Positions 36,022 to 47,882 of a stretch of 64,000 bases of DNA are shown in pieces; the stretch's first letter is position 1; every line of letters begins with the position of its first letter. The DNA lies in contig JAIWWG010000080.1 of the NCBI GenBank assembly GCA_025435555.1, forward strand, positions 94,124 through 158,123, given 5' to 3'. This DNA is from Chytriomyces cf. hyalinus JEL632 (taxonomy: Eukaryota; Chytridiomycota; Chytridiomycetes; Chytridiales; Chytriomycetaceae). Below the pieces are notes generated by a model. That model was given only the letters and a program-made list of their open reading frames with translations, made no database searches and was not told the origin of the DNA. The translations under genes and the position numbers were made by a program.

Positions 36022-36059
36022 TTTTAAGATCGTTTATTGACATGCCCACAAAAATGCAT

Positions 36060-39000
36060 TCACTTCTCCTCCTTCGGGATGTGCGCTCTGGCCTCGTGAA
36101 GCGCTTGTTCCACAGTGTTCTCGACGTAGAATCGGACAATCTTGACGGTCTTGTCCTGCCCCTTCCTTAACACACGCGCAACCCCTTGCTTCTCGGATGC
36201 AACGGCGTGGCTTTCGTTGGCTGCGTAGAACGGATGCAGAATAATGCAGTGTGATGCTGGCATCAAAGTGAGAGATATGTATTCGTGTCAGTGAAATCTT
36301 ATTGAAGAGGTGAAAGGTATGGGTGTCGGTGTACCTTCCGTAAGATTCAACCCGCTCACAGAGTCGCGTGCAGAAAGCATAAGAACCTTTACAGGTTTTT
36401 GTGCATCGCATTTTGCAATCTTGGCTGGCTTCGAACTAGTCTCAAGTTCAGCAACGCGCTTTCCCTTCCCTTTCAGATCCACAGGTTCAACAACTACGAC
36501 AGATTCATCCTTCGCTGATGTAACACTTGCCACAGGCACTGGCTTCGACAAGCCAGCACGAAATGATCGAATCGCACCTTCTCGCTGCAGCCAGCCACTT
36601 TTTACACGAGCAGTTGAAATCCCGTACGTCCTCAGAGCGGCTGAGACGAGGTCTGCGAGATCAGAGAACTGGATAAATACAATGAACCGATGATCTTCGG
36701 ATTTCAGGCTCTCTTGGTTAATGTACTTTACAACTTCGCGAATTTTTGAACCAAACTGTGTTAAACAAAAAAGCCTTGTCAAGATACAAGTTCTGATGGA
36801 AGAATCAAATGACCGCTTACCAGATTTGGATCCAGACTTTCAGGGTCATCTGTTTCATTCAGATCCTCATTGACTCCATCTTCAACGATTGGATCCATTG
36901 CCGGCGGAGGCGCAAGCGCCTTCATCACTTCGCCAACCTGAAACTGTTCACGACAAGTGGGACACCGCCCCTGCGCTGAAATGGCGTCTGCGCATTCTCC
37001 ACAGAACGTGTGCCCGCAAGGAACGATCCCAATCTCACCCTGAACATCATCTTCAAGACAAACATTGCATTCCATTTTCTGCCCTCCTTTCGAGAGATAT
37101 GTGTTGACAAAGTTTTCAAAAAACTTGAACTGAGATTGCGTTGCGGTCAATTCATTGCGAGACTTTTCAAGTTTCGTTTCCAAAGTCTTGACTTGCGCAA
37201 CTGTTTTGGTGTCCTTCTTCTCTTTTGCGAGGACTTGTAGTTCAATCTCCAATTTTGGAATCAGTTTCTTCAAGCTCGCAATTTGCGCGGCCCGGTTTCG
37301 TTGAACCAGTTCGGTAACTTTTTCAATCGACTGAGCTGCGAGGACACCCAAATTTCCCCCTTCATCTCCAATTTGATAATGATTGCACAGTTTGAGCAAA
37401 TGCACAACCCCCAACCGCAAACTCGACTGATAAAACGCGCGTTCAATCGGCGTCTGAACGCAGCTAAACGTTTCAAACACGGGCGCTGGGTACGTGACTT
37501 TCGGCTCATTCCTCCTCACCCGGTTCTGAATGAACCGGAACGCTTCCACGCGTGGAACGACCCATGTCGATTGTGCATTCAAGTGCAACAAGTCAGCGTA
37601 CTTCCAAACCGTGTCCATCGAGTCAAACGTCGGTGTCCCAGTTAAACCCCACAAGAAGTCGGAAGAAAGCAGCTTGACTTGTTCTCGGATTTCATGTTTT
37701 TTGGATTCAAGGATTTCATGGAATTCATCACAGATGATGCGGTGGAAATGGCACCATGTGAATGCAAACCCGCCAACACGGGTGGTAACAAAAGTTTCGC
37801 GATCCGCAACGGAATTTTGGAGATCCAGTTGCGTGGGGTGGTCAGTCAACTTCCGGCCCTCGTATCTCGCACCACGGTAATTTTCGTTGATGAGAAACTG
37901 GTACGATACGATCACGAAATCGGCGGTGAGAATATCTTCTAGAAATGTTTTGATGTAAGCTGCTTTTCCTTTTAGTTGGATGACTGTGACTGTGTCGCCC
38001 AGACATTTTCGAATTTCGTCTTCCCATTGGCTTGCAATGTTGTTCGGTACGAGAATTAGCGTTGCTTTGGAACGGAATAATCCCTTGTGCATCGAGTATA
38101 GGTAATCTTGCATTTCAAAGGGCCGGGAGTGGCACAGGGCGAGAGTAGTGATTGTCTTTCCGACTCCGGGTTTGTCCTGGCAATTGCTTCTATTGAGAAA
38201 ACAACCAGTGGGACCATGTAATAAACTCACCGCAATAATACCGCACTGCGCATTTCGAGATTGAATTGCCTCCCAGTTGTCCTTTGAGGATTTAAATGTT
38301 TTCGATTTCGCGTCAAACAACAAGTCCCCCAACCCATCGTCAACTGGAAACAGATTTGGCGCGTAGAAGAGCGACTGCTCTCCATCTTCAATACCTTGCA
38401 TCCATGCCAAAGTGCGCAGTTGGTAATCATACAGCGTCAAAGCAAACGGTGCTTGCGGTCCCTCACAAGGCACAATATCAAATGTGGCTGGTACTCTTAA
38501 AGTAGACAGGTTGCAGCTGATTCCCCCCTCGGCCGAACGAGTCCAGACATGATCCAGGCCGGAATAAATGAACGGGATGCCGCCGTTGGCCCAGTAAGTT
38601 TGAATGATTGTGTTGTTTAACGCTTTCTCCGTTTTCAAAGCGTCCATATTGTTATCAGGCCATCGAATTCGTAGTTCCAGATCTGCAAGCCTTTCATCCA
38701 ACTCGTTGCGCGTGCACTTGAGCGTGACTTTGAAGCTTGTTGCGTCCAATAGATCGTCAGGATTCATCAGTGGGAACGCATCCAACATGGGGAACTTTTC
38801 TAGAATCATGTCTTGGATGTATAATATCGTTGAGCCGGCTGGGTATGCATGGTTCAGCCAATGCCTTGGGCGGCCGGACCCGTACCGATCGAACGTCCTT
38901 GGGCGCATTGCGATGGGTAGTGTCGTTGTGGCTTCGTTCCTCCACTCCTGAGGCTGGTCCCATGGACGCTGCGCCGTTAACACGGCCAGATCGATGCCAT

Positions 39001-39163
39001 CCTGACCCAGCAAAGGAATGACGGCGCGGTCATCCATAAAATTGGCCAAATCTGCATCGCTTTCGAGATCAAATGTCAGAGACCGACTAAGTTTCTTTGC
39101 GACTTGTACGCTTGGCGCGGTTGAGGGTCCAGGTGTGGATGTTGAGATTGTGCCGGCGACCAT
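36060..39163 (-). CDS. SNF2-family ATPase with RING finger (Rad5/SHPRH-like)
   Basis: Putative DNA translocase/ubiquitin ligase. Exons 38231-39163, 36821-38176, 36335-36755 and 36060-36256 (complement), phase-checked, give 968 aa. Helicase motifs: YDYQLRTLAWMQ, GIIADKPGVGKTITTLALC (I), ATLILVPNNIASQWEDEI (Ia), CDEFHEI (II; the usual DEAH/DEAQ is DEFH) and LWGLTGTPT (III). A C3HC4 RING follows (CNVCLEDD...CGHTFCGEC...CPTC), then QFSDLADLVSAAL and a C-terminal VRFYVENTVEQALHEAR. The RING sits between the two RecA lobes, as in SHPRH/Rad5/HLTF. No HIRAN domain is seen. A second ATG at 39256 is possible but lies in unrelated sequence. Confidence 0.88.
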
Positions 39164-39415
39164 TTTTGTAAGATTTATTGCAAGTCCGCTGTGCCTGAAA
39201 TCCATGCATTTGTTCAAATATCTGTGCCTGGCAAACGCTGGGCTCCTGTTTCTCAAGGTTCTTTTTGAAGTGGGGAGTGGACGGGTAACAATTTAAGTGT
39301 AAATATAAACAAAAAACGCGAACTCTATTGGTGTTTGTCGAGCCATGAAATGAATAAAAAAAGTCCGAGGAGATGGAGGGGAAAAAGAGAGGAGGATCCC
39401 TAGGATTGAGCTTTT

Positions 39416-40531
39416 TCATTCCACTACCCCGCGACGAAGTCGCCCAAGAGCGTTCACTCTCCCCTCTTGTTGATCCAAACACTGTTTCAAATTGGCTCGG
39501 TAGTGCTTGAGCGCGTGGTATTCATACTCTTCAGCCAATGCTTGGCCAGTCATGTCACTAAAGCTGTGGGCCGGATCCTCAAGGGCATCCCACAATGCGT
39601 CGTACTTGCTGTCTGCAAATTTTTCGGCTCGTGGATACACTTGTTCGCAGAAGGACTTCCACAGATTTTTTTTTTGGGACTACTTTGGAGTATTTAGGAA
39701 CGTTGGGAGCAGCATTCACGCGTGTTTGGGTGGTAGTCGTGGTCGAAGCAGTGGTGGTTGGTGGTGTCAGTAGAGGTCGTAGAAGTGAGTGTTGAAGTGG
39801 AGGTGGTAGAGGTGGCAGTGGAGGTTGTAGACGAAGTTGTTGAAGTTGTTTTTGTGGTTGTTGAAGTCGAAGTCGTTGGAGTTTACATCTCTCACTTTGG
39901 TGAATGTAGCCGTGCAATGTTTGACGTTTGACAATAGCAGGGCCCTTGTTGATTCAGTGCACAATAAGACATGCATATGTCAAACGCACCGAGGAAAATG
40001 AGTAGGTTTTGCAAAAGTCGCCCGTCTTTGCGCACCATGAACCCCCCAATGTTCCGCACGCCTTAAAATTACACCCGGTCGCTTGAATTGTGCCCAATCC
40101 CGCTCCGGCGCATTGGACGCCATTATCGGCAGTGCACCTGACACCGACTCCCAGATATGAGTCACGGCATTGGCACGCCCCGGAAGAGGCACAATAAGCG
40201 CCTTTTCCACACGCAGTGGAGTCCGCGACTGTCGAGCCAAAACAAACGCAAGAATTGCTTTCAGTTAGGAAAGTGTTGCTTGGCAGGTTGCCGTCAAGCA
40301 GGACATGCGTGCGACTGACTTGCTTGCGACGGTGGTGACGAAGGCCACGGTACAAATCTCGTTCATTGCGCAGGTGATAGGGAATGGGTAGTCGTACGAG
40401 GTGCTCACACACGGGCAGCCGGCGGGCTGAGAACAAGTGTCCCCATTCAAAAAGTTGTTGGCAGGGAATTAAGCGACTTTCTGAAACAGCTGGAAGTGAA
40501 GCAAGAGCGCAGGGATGTGGAGAAATCTCAT
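39416..40531 (-). CDS. Secreted Cys-rich, Thr-rich protein; exon structure uncertain
   Basis: Start ATG 40531 gives MRFLHIPALLLHFQLFQ, a probable signal peptide. The next frames are Cys-rich: SQPAGCPCVSTSYDYPFPI, then GAYCASSGACQCRDSYLG, GVQCAGAG, KACGTLGGSWC and TGDFCKTY. A Thr/Ser-dominated linker follows (39.72-39.87 kb), then a non-repetitive tail ending at the TGA at 39416-39418 (RAEKFADSKYDALWDALED and LAEEYEYHALKHYRAN). The three parts are in different frames and joined by one or two presumed introns. A run of 10 A near 39671-39680 lies where one frame change is needed. It resembles fungal cell-wall or effector-type secreted proteins, and its function is unknown. Confidence 0.5.
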
Positions 40532-40607
40532 TGGAGTGAGTCGTGTGCGTAGTTTTTTGGAAAGTTTTGTTTGTTTTTTGGAATTGTCAGATTAAGAGTT
40601 TGCAGAC

Positions 40608-41065
40608 TTTGCAAAAGAGCTTAACTTCGCACGCTTCTTCATTGGTCTCACTGCCGCAAACGGACTCTTCATTGCCCACGCCATCACAGCAACATTGTCG
40701 AAGCAATCGGCACCGTCGGGCTCACCTTCAAGGACCCAACTGACATTGAAGCACACTCTGCCGAACTTGGGTACTGGCTGTCAAAAGCCTGGTGGGGCAA
40801 AGGAATCATGAGGAGCGTTGTTTGCGAGTATCTGGACAAGGTAGCGAGGCCATTGAGCATCGTTCCTCGTAAAGAGCAGAGCGCGAATCTTGTCAAGATT
40901 ATTCCGTACGCCATTGCCGACAATGCTGGGTCGTGCAAAGTGCTGAAAAACAGTGGGTTTGCGCTGGAGGGTAAAATGAAACAGTTTCGTTCAAGAGGGG
41001 CGTTTGGTCAGATGGACGGCTGTATGCGTACTTCTTGTAGGGTTGTTGCAATAAACCAGTGCTAG
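40608..41065 (+). CDS. GNAT-family N-acetyltransferase (RimJ/RimL type), 5' end uncertain
   Basis: Acetyl-CoA-dependent acetyltransferase. The core reads EAIGTVGLTFKDPTDIEAHS, then AELGYWLSKAWWGKGIM (motif A, with the acetyl-CoA loop W-G-K-G), IPYAIADNAGSCKVLKNSGF and ALEGKMKQ, the classical order of the family. Upstream, FFIGLTAANGLFIAHAI fits the preceding family segment but lies in another frame, so either a short intron or a one-base break occurs near 40688-40700. The N-terminal ~60 residues and the start codon are not resolved. Substrate is unknown. Confidence 0.7.
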
Positions 41066-41190
41066 TGTTGACCCATTTGTCTCTCATCGGTACCATGATG
41101 CGTTAGTTATGGTCCAGTCATCCGAATCACTTCAAACCATAAATAGTTCAGAAACCGTAACTATTTACGTTAAATAAAGTTTGCCTTAAA

Positions 41191-42889
41191 ATGGTCTTCC
41201 TCCGGCCCATCCTCGCTCAAACGCAGGGCATCCGCCGCTTCTCCACCGCGAAACTGCGCGATATTCTCTCCAAAGATATTAAAATCACTCCCTCGAAAAC
41301 GCTCAAGTCCATTCCACCCAACAAGGACTTGGTCTTTGGCCAGTCGTTTGCGGACCACATGCTCGAAATTGTGCGTGGGGATGTTCTCTTTTCGATGTGA
41401 TGTATCGATTAGGTTACTGATGGGTCGCTGTCGTTTCGTTTGCAGGACTGGAACAACAAGAGCGGATGGGAAGCACCACGCATCAAGGAGTACGGAAACT
41501 TGTCTATCTCACCGAGCGCAACTGTGTTCCACTACGGGCTCGAATGTTTTGAGGTACTGTCCATATCCGTGCTCAGATTGTCTCTTTTCGTTCCTTCCGC
41601 CGTATTTTTTTTTTATCTTTTTATCTATATTCCCGCTGCGCTGCTCGTTATCTGACACGAGGGAACCTGGGGATGCAATCGTTTTGCGCAACCGCTGTAG
41701 CGATCCGCGGCTGAGGGAAAGTTGGACGCATTCCGATATTTTCCGAAATCTCCTTTTGTGACAACTCAAACTCCGCACGCGCCACAAATCGTTCCTGGCG
41801 GATGACAACTGCGATTACTCACTCTTTTTGGCATACTCCATTACCCTCATTAGGGCATGAAAGCGTACAAGGACAAGAACGGAACTATCCGAATGTTCAG
41901 ACCCGACATGAACATGAACCGTTTCCTGAAATCATGTCAGCGTCTCACGCTCCCGGAATTCAACAAAGAAGAGCTGCTCGAGTGTATCAAGAAGCTGCTG
42001 TTGGTGGATCAGCGATGGATTCCAAGTGAACGCGGGTACTCGCTGTATCTGCGTCCAACCGCTATTGCTACACAAGAATCATTGGGTACGCTCCGCATAT
42101 TCGAAAATCCGGTTCGATCTTTTTGTTAATTGTAAACACTGTGTTGATTGTATCCAGGTGTGGGCCCAAGCTCAAAATCCAAAATCTTTGTCATCAACTG
42201 CCCTGTGGGTCCATACTACAAGACTGGATTTGCTGCCGTTAGCTTGAGTGCCACAAGTCACTACGTGCGTGCCTGGCCTGGTGGAACTGGAGACGCGAAG
42301 GTTGGAGGCAACTATGCCCCTGGTATCCGTCCACAAATGGAAGTCGGACAGAAGGGATACGCTCAGAACTTGTGGTTGTTTGGCGAGAACGACAACTTGA
42401 CTGAAGGTAAGAACGCAATGCAATCCTTTATGCTCCTCAGATTAAACCCATTTTCCTCACACACCACCAACCAAAAAACCAGTCGGAACAATGAACCTGT
42501 TTGTCTTCTGGAAGAACGCACAGGGAGAAGTCGAACTCGTGACTCCACCTCTCGACGGCACAATCCTACCCGGAGTCACCCGTGACTCCATCCTCAGCCT
42601 CGCACGGCTGTGGGGCGAATTCAAAGTCAGCGAGCGTAACGTGACCATGCCCGAAGTGACTCAAGCCATTGACGAAGGACGCTTGCTCGAAATGTTTGGT
42701 GCTGGAACTGCTGCCATTGTATCCCCCATCAAAAACATCTTTTACAAGGGAAGGGACTGGCCGATTCCGTTGGACCCCAAGGACTCGAGCAGTCAGGCGG
42801 GTGTACTGACGAAGCGGTTTGCTGACACGATCATGAGTATTCAGTACGGCGAGGTGGAGCACGAGTGGAGTGTGGTTGTGAAGCAGTGA
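41191..42889 (+). CDS. BAT1: Branched-chain amino-acid aminotransferase, mitochondrial
   Basis: PLP enzyme interconverting Leu/Ile/Val and their keto acids. Five exons (41191-41370, 41446-41553, 41854-42085, 42158-42406, 42483-42889), phase-checked, give 391 aa. The N-terminus MVFLRPILAQTQGIRRFST is a likely mitochondrial presequence. Family strings: PSATVFHYGLECFEG, MKAYKDKNGTIRMFRPDMN, GYSLYLRPTAIAT, RAWPGGTGDAKVGGNYAP (the Lys that binds PLP), LFVFWKNAQGE and EMFGAGTAAIVSPI. Intron 2 (41554-41853) is 300 nt, several times longer than the other introns of this gene (72-76 nt). Confidence 0.95.
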
Positions 42890-43056
42890 TAGCCTTTCTT
42901 TCTTTTCGGCTGGCTGTTTCATCACGAGCAAACGTGCTTGTATTTTTTCCGATTAAAGCAAAGGATACTGGATCGCATTCCATCGCAATGGAATACGATG
43001 CATTCAGGTTGACCGAGTTCTGAATTCAAAAAAACAAAAACAAACTGATAAATAAA

Positions 43057-45045
43057 ATGGAAGTCGAGTCTGGGGATGTCATTCGCCTCATTCAGCAGTT
43101 CTTGAAAGAAAACAACCTTCTGAGAACTCTGGCAACGCTCGAGGTGAGAGCGCAGGATTCTTCAAGCAAGCAGTAACAGTAACCCCATACCCTTCAGCAA
43201 GAAACATCGATATCCCTCAACACGGTCGACTCGCTGGACGCATTTGCATTATCCATCACGCAGGGTCACTGGGATGCCGTTCTACGGACTGTTTCCGGGT
43301 TATCGCTTCCACAGGTGCGTCAACCCTGGCCTCGATACCACGAAACTCACGAACTCTCCTCACACGCACAGCGCAAACTTCTCGACCTATACGAACACAT
43401 CACCATCGAACTGATTGAAATGCGCGAAACCCAAGCGGCTCGCTCGCTGCTGCGACACACGGACGTCATGCAACTGCTCAAAGATTTGTTTCCAGATAGG
43501 TATCTGGCTCTCGAATCGTTGCTGGCGAAATCGGGATTCGATGCAAAGGAGGTTTGGATTTCGAGTTTGTTCAGGGATTTTATCGAGGAGGGGTGCTGAA
43601 TTCGAATACGTCACATATCCCAGGCGTATCCAAATAAGGCGACAAAAGAAAAGCGGCGTGCGCTGATTGCCCAAAGTCTCGTCAGCGAAGTCTCAGTCGT
43701 CCCCGCGAGCCGCTTACTTACACTCCTCGGCCAATCGCTCAAATACCAGCGCGGTCAAGGCCTGATCCCCGAAGAAGATATCCCCAGCTACGACCTATTC
43801 CGCGGAATCGTGCCACAAGCAAAAGTGGAGCAAGATTCGCCAGCCACTGTCATGTATCAGAGCATCAAGTTTCCGAAAAAGGCGCATGCGGAGAGTATCG
43901 CGTTTAGTGGGGATGGGCAGTTTATGGCGACTGGCGCTGTTGATGGGATTATTGAAATGTGGAGTTATTTGACGGGCAAGTTGAGGCTGGATTTGAAGTA
44001 TCAGGCCGAGGTCTTTTTTGTTTTGTTTTTGGTAATTCTTGTGCTGATGTTCGCGTGAGCAGGATAACTTTATGACGATGGAAACCGCGGTTCTGTGCCT
44101 TGCATTCAGCAAAGACAATGAATTCCTCGCGTCAGGAGCGCAGGATGGGAAAATCAAAGTGTGGAAAGTGTCGTCGGGGCAGTGTGTTAGGAGATTTCCT
44201 ACCGCGCATACGCAGGGCGTTACATCTGTTTGCTTCAGTCGAGATGGTTCTCAAGTTCTCAGCGGAAGTTTTGATCAAAGTATTCGGTGAGTTTTGAGTC
44301 TTTGGCACGTCTTTGCCGCGCTTTCTAACATGGCTTCGTTCCTCAGGATTCATGGAATCAAATCAAGTAAAATGCTCAAAGAATTTCGAGGGCATGTCTC
44401 GTTTGTCAACGATGTCATGTTTTCTATTGACGGGTACAGAGTCATTAGCGCAAGCAGCGATGGAACTGTCAAAGTATGCAAAATATTCGTTTTCGAAATG
44501 TGCGCAAAAGCTCATGGTCTCGAATCATTTTTTAGATTTGGGACGCGAAAACGGCAGACTGCCTATCCACGCTAACTCTCCACGAAGGCGTCTCCGTCAC
44601 ATCCGGCGTCAACAGCGCAACAGTCAACCGCGTCATACAAATGCCCAACAACAGCGACCTTTTTGTCGTCAGCAACAAGAGCAGCTACATTTACATTGTA
44701 TCGGTGCGTGGACAAGTTGTGAAATACTTTCGAATTGGGAAAGGGCTTGGTGAAGCGCCTGCGCCAGAAATTATCGCGTCGTGTGTTAGTTCGAAGGGTG
44801 AGTTTATTTATACTGTTACGGAAGATGGGATGCTACATTGGTTTCATGTGGAATCTGAGGGGATATATCCTCAAAGCAGTATCAAGGTATGTTTTGGTCA
44901 GTGAAAGGGAGGGTGCTTGTGTGTTGACAGCACTTCAAATTGACAGGCATCCGAGTCTGAAGTGATCAACATCACACATCATCCATTCTCCAATATCATT
45001 GCAATGACTGCCGAGAACGGGCGTCTTTCCCTGTTTAAGCCTTGA
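43057..45045 (+). CDS. SMU1: SMU1 spliceosomal WD40 protein
   Basis: Splicing factor of the B complex that works with RED/IK. Eight exons (43057-43143, 43198-43314, 43372-43551, 43624-44010, 44063-44286, 44347-44473, 44536-44886, 44947-45045), phase-checked, give 523 aa against 513 in human. N-terminal LisH/CTLH helices: [37 protein letters not shown]. Then [20 protein letters not shown] and [19 protein letters not shown], followed by WD repeats ([61 protein letters not shown]). The stop codon is embedded in TGAATAAA, so the poly(A) signal overlaps it. Confidence 0.97.
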
Positions 45046-45049
45046 ATAA

Positions 45050-47241
45050 ATGCGCGGTCTTGACGACGTGCCGTTGAAATTGCCCAAGATGAAAGTTTGA
45101 AATATTTACCAACTGTAGCACTTGGCACCTCCAATCTTCTCAACTGAGGCCGACGAGCTCATAGATTTGCATTCATACGCCAGTATCCTTCGCTTGAACC
45201 GTCAACTGCAGACCCTTCTATCAATATCATCACTGGTCCGTGATCCTGCATATATGTATTCCGACGGCCAGACGCTGACCCCGAAACTGAAATCGGAATT
45301 GTTGGACCGCCTCGATTCGGCCACCACATATGCCGAATGGCTCAAAACAGCGATATATTTGGACAGGTCCGATTACCACTTTTGCTTGCCCAACCTTGAA
45401 ACAAAAATTCGACAACTACAAAACGCAGCTTCCAATCCGAATTCGCAAACACGGCCAGTTCACCCATATACGATCATAACCTCATCCGTGACAGGTTCGA
45501 TCGCTTGCGTGCCGCGCGAACAAATGCCGCCAACGGGAACCCGGATTACAACGAGATTGTGTTTAACTTGCGATCAGGTGTCTATTGACTCGAGTTTTAT
45601 GATTTACTCTCTGCTGATCACCGCTCTTGTTTTTATGAAGGCTTGCTGAGAAATCTGGGCGCGTTGAACTACCTCAGACTGTACTCGGTGTTGTATACGG
45701 GCACGAAGCGGCTGATTGAGGATTACCACCAGGAGGTACCTCGACAACACGCAACACACCCATTGATTCCATGCCCTCTGACTAGTTTCTGAAAAGCAGG
45801 TTGTCGCGAACATCAACGTCATATCCCAACACCACTCCGACCCAGAACGCAAACGAATATTAATCCGCGACACACGCCAATCCTTTGGATGCACCGCCTT
45901 AATTCTCCACGGCGGATCCACGTTCGCGCTGAGCCACTTGGGCGTGGCCAAAGCACTCTTTGAAAACGGGCTTCTTCCAAGAATTGTTGCAGGATCATCC
46001 ATCAGCGCATTATTAGCATCCTTGATTTGCGTGCACACGGATGAAGAGATAAGCAGGCTATTTGATTCGACAACGATTGATTTGAGCGCGTTTGAGAAGA
46101 GGGACAAGAAAAGTGGTGGAAGAGGAAGCTGTGGCGGTTTATTTCGACGGGGTATTTGCTGGATTCGACCGTGTTTGAAGATGTTGTTGTCATGAATTTG
46201 GGCGATATTACGTTTGAGGAGGCGTTTCAAAGGACGAATCGGATTTTGAATATTACTGTCCGGTCCACCAGGTGCGTGGAATTGTTTATCACCCAGTTAA
46301 TTAGGTGCTGAATTACTTGTTTTTTTTTTCAGAACGAATGAAGTGCCCAGGTTGCTGAATTATTGAATGCTCCGACTGTCGTTATCCGAACTGCGGCCTG
46401 CGCAAGTTCTTCCGCGTTGGGACTTTTCAAATCTGCAGATTTGAAAGTCAAGACAAATGGAGACTTGATCTCTTGGGGAGGATCAGGTATGTCAGTCTGC
46501 TGGTACCTATCAATGTTTTAACCCGTTCTTCTGTGGCACGTTTGACAGAAATCGAATGGAGTGACTCAAACATGTAAGTTCTGATCCTTGCTAATCCTTT
46601 CACCGACAGGAGCTTATCTGCGCGCTACTGTTCAACAAACAGCGAATCTCCCGAACTCAAATTATCTGAGCTTTTCAACGTGAACCACTTTATCGTGTCC
46701 CAGTCATCACCGCTCGCAGCGCCATTTCTCCCAAAAGCTCCACAGCAAAGTCAAAACGATTGGCTACAAAAGCTCATGTCGTTCATTTTTGGCGAATTCA
46801 GACATCGCGTTCATCAGCTTGCGCATTTTGGATGGGTCCCTGCGACTGTTGCGCCCCTTTTTTCAAACAAGATTTTGGGACATGTTACCATCTCGCCATC
46901 GCCAACACTTGAGGTGATTTTTTTTTCTTCCTTCTTTCACACCAGTACAGCGGAACTGATCCATCTTGACTCAAAAAACAATTGAACAGGATTTTTATGC
47001 CATGTTTTCAAACCCAAGCCGCACAACGCTGCAATACTGGCTGGCAAAAGGTGAAAAATGCACATGGCCGTACATTGGTCTCATTCGAAATCGGACCATG
47101 GTGGAACTCGCGTTGGATGCGGCGCTGAGGGAATGTCGTAAATATGACGCGAAGTTGATTGCGGAACGGCCTGCCAACGAAAAGGGGGGTCGGTTGAAGC
47201 CTCCGCCTCCGCCGAGAAGAGCTTCGTTTGATACACGGTAG
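45050..47241 (+). pseudogene. Patatin-like triacylglycerol lipase (DUF3336/Tgl3-5, SDP1 type) with frame breaks
   Basis: Family members hydrolyse triacylglycerol on lipid droplets. The DUF3336 part (AEWLKTAIYLD, SSPIYDHNLIRDRFDRLRAA, GLLRNLGALNYLRLYSVLY) and patatin part (ALILHGGSTFALSHLGVAKA, DITFEEAFQRTNRILNITV, RLLNY then LNAPTVVIRTAACA, LSELFNVNHFIVSQSSPLAA) are clear, with normal introns between exons. Two positions need a one- or two-base shift with no intron available: about 46104-46120, and 46358-46366 between RLLNY and LNAP. The nucleophile elbow reads GSSIS where GxSxG is expected; the acid motif keeps WSD. It is either a decaying paralogue or a gene with assembly indels. The proposed start, 4 nt after the SMU1 stop, is uncertain. 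Confidence 0.65.
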
Positions 47242-47486
47242 CGTTGTGAGAAACAGATTTCAAGAGTTTGCGCGGTGTAAAAGAGGAGTTTTAATTTAAG
47301 ATGTTGGAAATATGAAACTGGTGAGATTTGAAGACCTGTACGAGTTTCTCGTGGCGCACCAGGTCCAAATAACGCAGTTTTCACCGCATAAACGAAATCT
47401 AGTTTGCAAGTACGCTGGCGCGATCAATACGTTAAGGCTGCTGTTCGTATGTGAACAAGTTGGTTTTATTTTGTTCTTGAGTGGAA

Positions 47487-47799
47487 TCACGCATTTTTGT
47501 TGGTTGCCCCACTGTTCTTCAACAAAAACATTCCCAGGAATTCGGTCGGATTTTGCGGCCTATCCAAACCCAAAAAAGCAAAGCCGAGTCAGGAACGCAT
47601 TATGGAAGCGATACAAGGTTCATCACCGTTCTTTCGCAACGCACTTCAGCCCTTCAATCAAGACAGGGACAACGGTTTGTTCCAAGTACGATCGCGGAGG
47701 AAGTGACTGCGGCTGGAGCTTTACATTAAGGAGTTCCTTTTCGGATTGGACCGTGTCAATCAGTGCACGCGTGAGACCTGCGGAATCGGGCGTTTTCAT
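47487..47799 (-). CDS. DPY30: DPY30, COMPASS core subunit
   Basis: Small dimeric subunit of SET1/MLL histone H3K4 methyltransferase complexes. Two exons (47627-47799 and 47487-47559, complement), phase-checked, give 81 aa. The Dpy-30 helix-turn-helix is complete: QSLPPRSYLEQTVVPVLIEG then LKCVAKER, spliced to RPQNPTEFLGMFLLKNSG. The human protein reads the same pattern (LPTRAYLDQTVVPILLQGL). The intron (47560-47626) falls between the two helices. Confidence 0.93.
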
Positions 47800-47882
47800 T
47801 TTGGAAATTGTCAGAGTTTTGAACCCTGCAAACGTATTTCATGGCTCAGCAGGTATTCCTGCATCCTGCAAGAGACACTGTT

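Noticed and set aside
41554-41853. Intronic C/D-box snoRNA in BCAT intron 2
   Set aside because: GATGACA and CTGA strings are present but not in the required arrangement with terminal stems.
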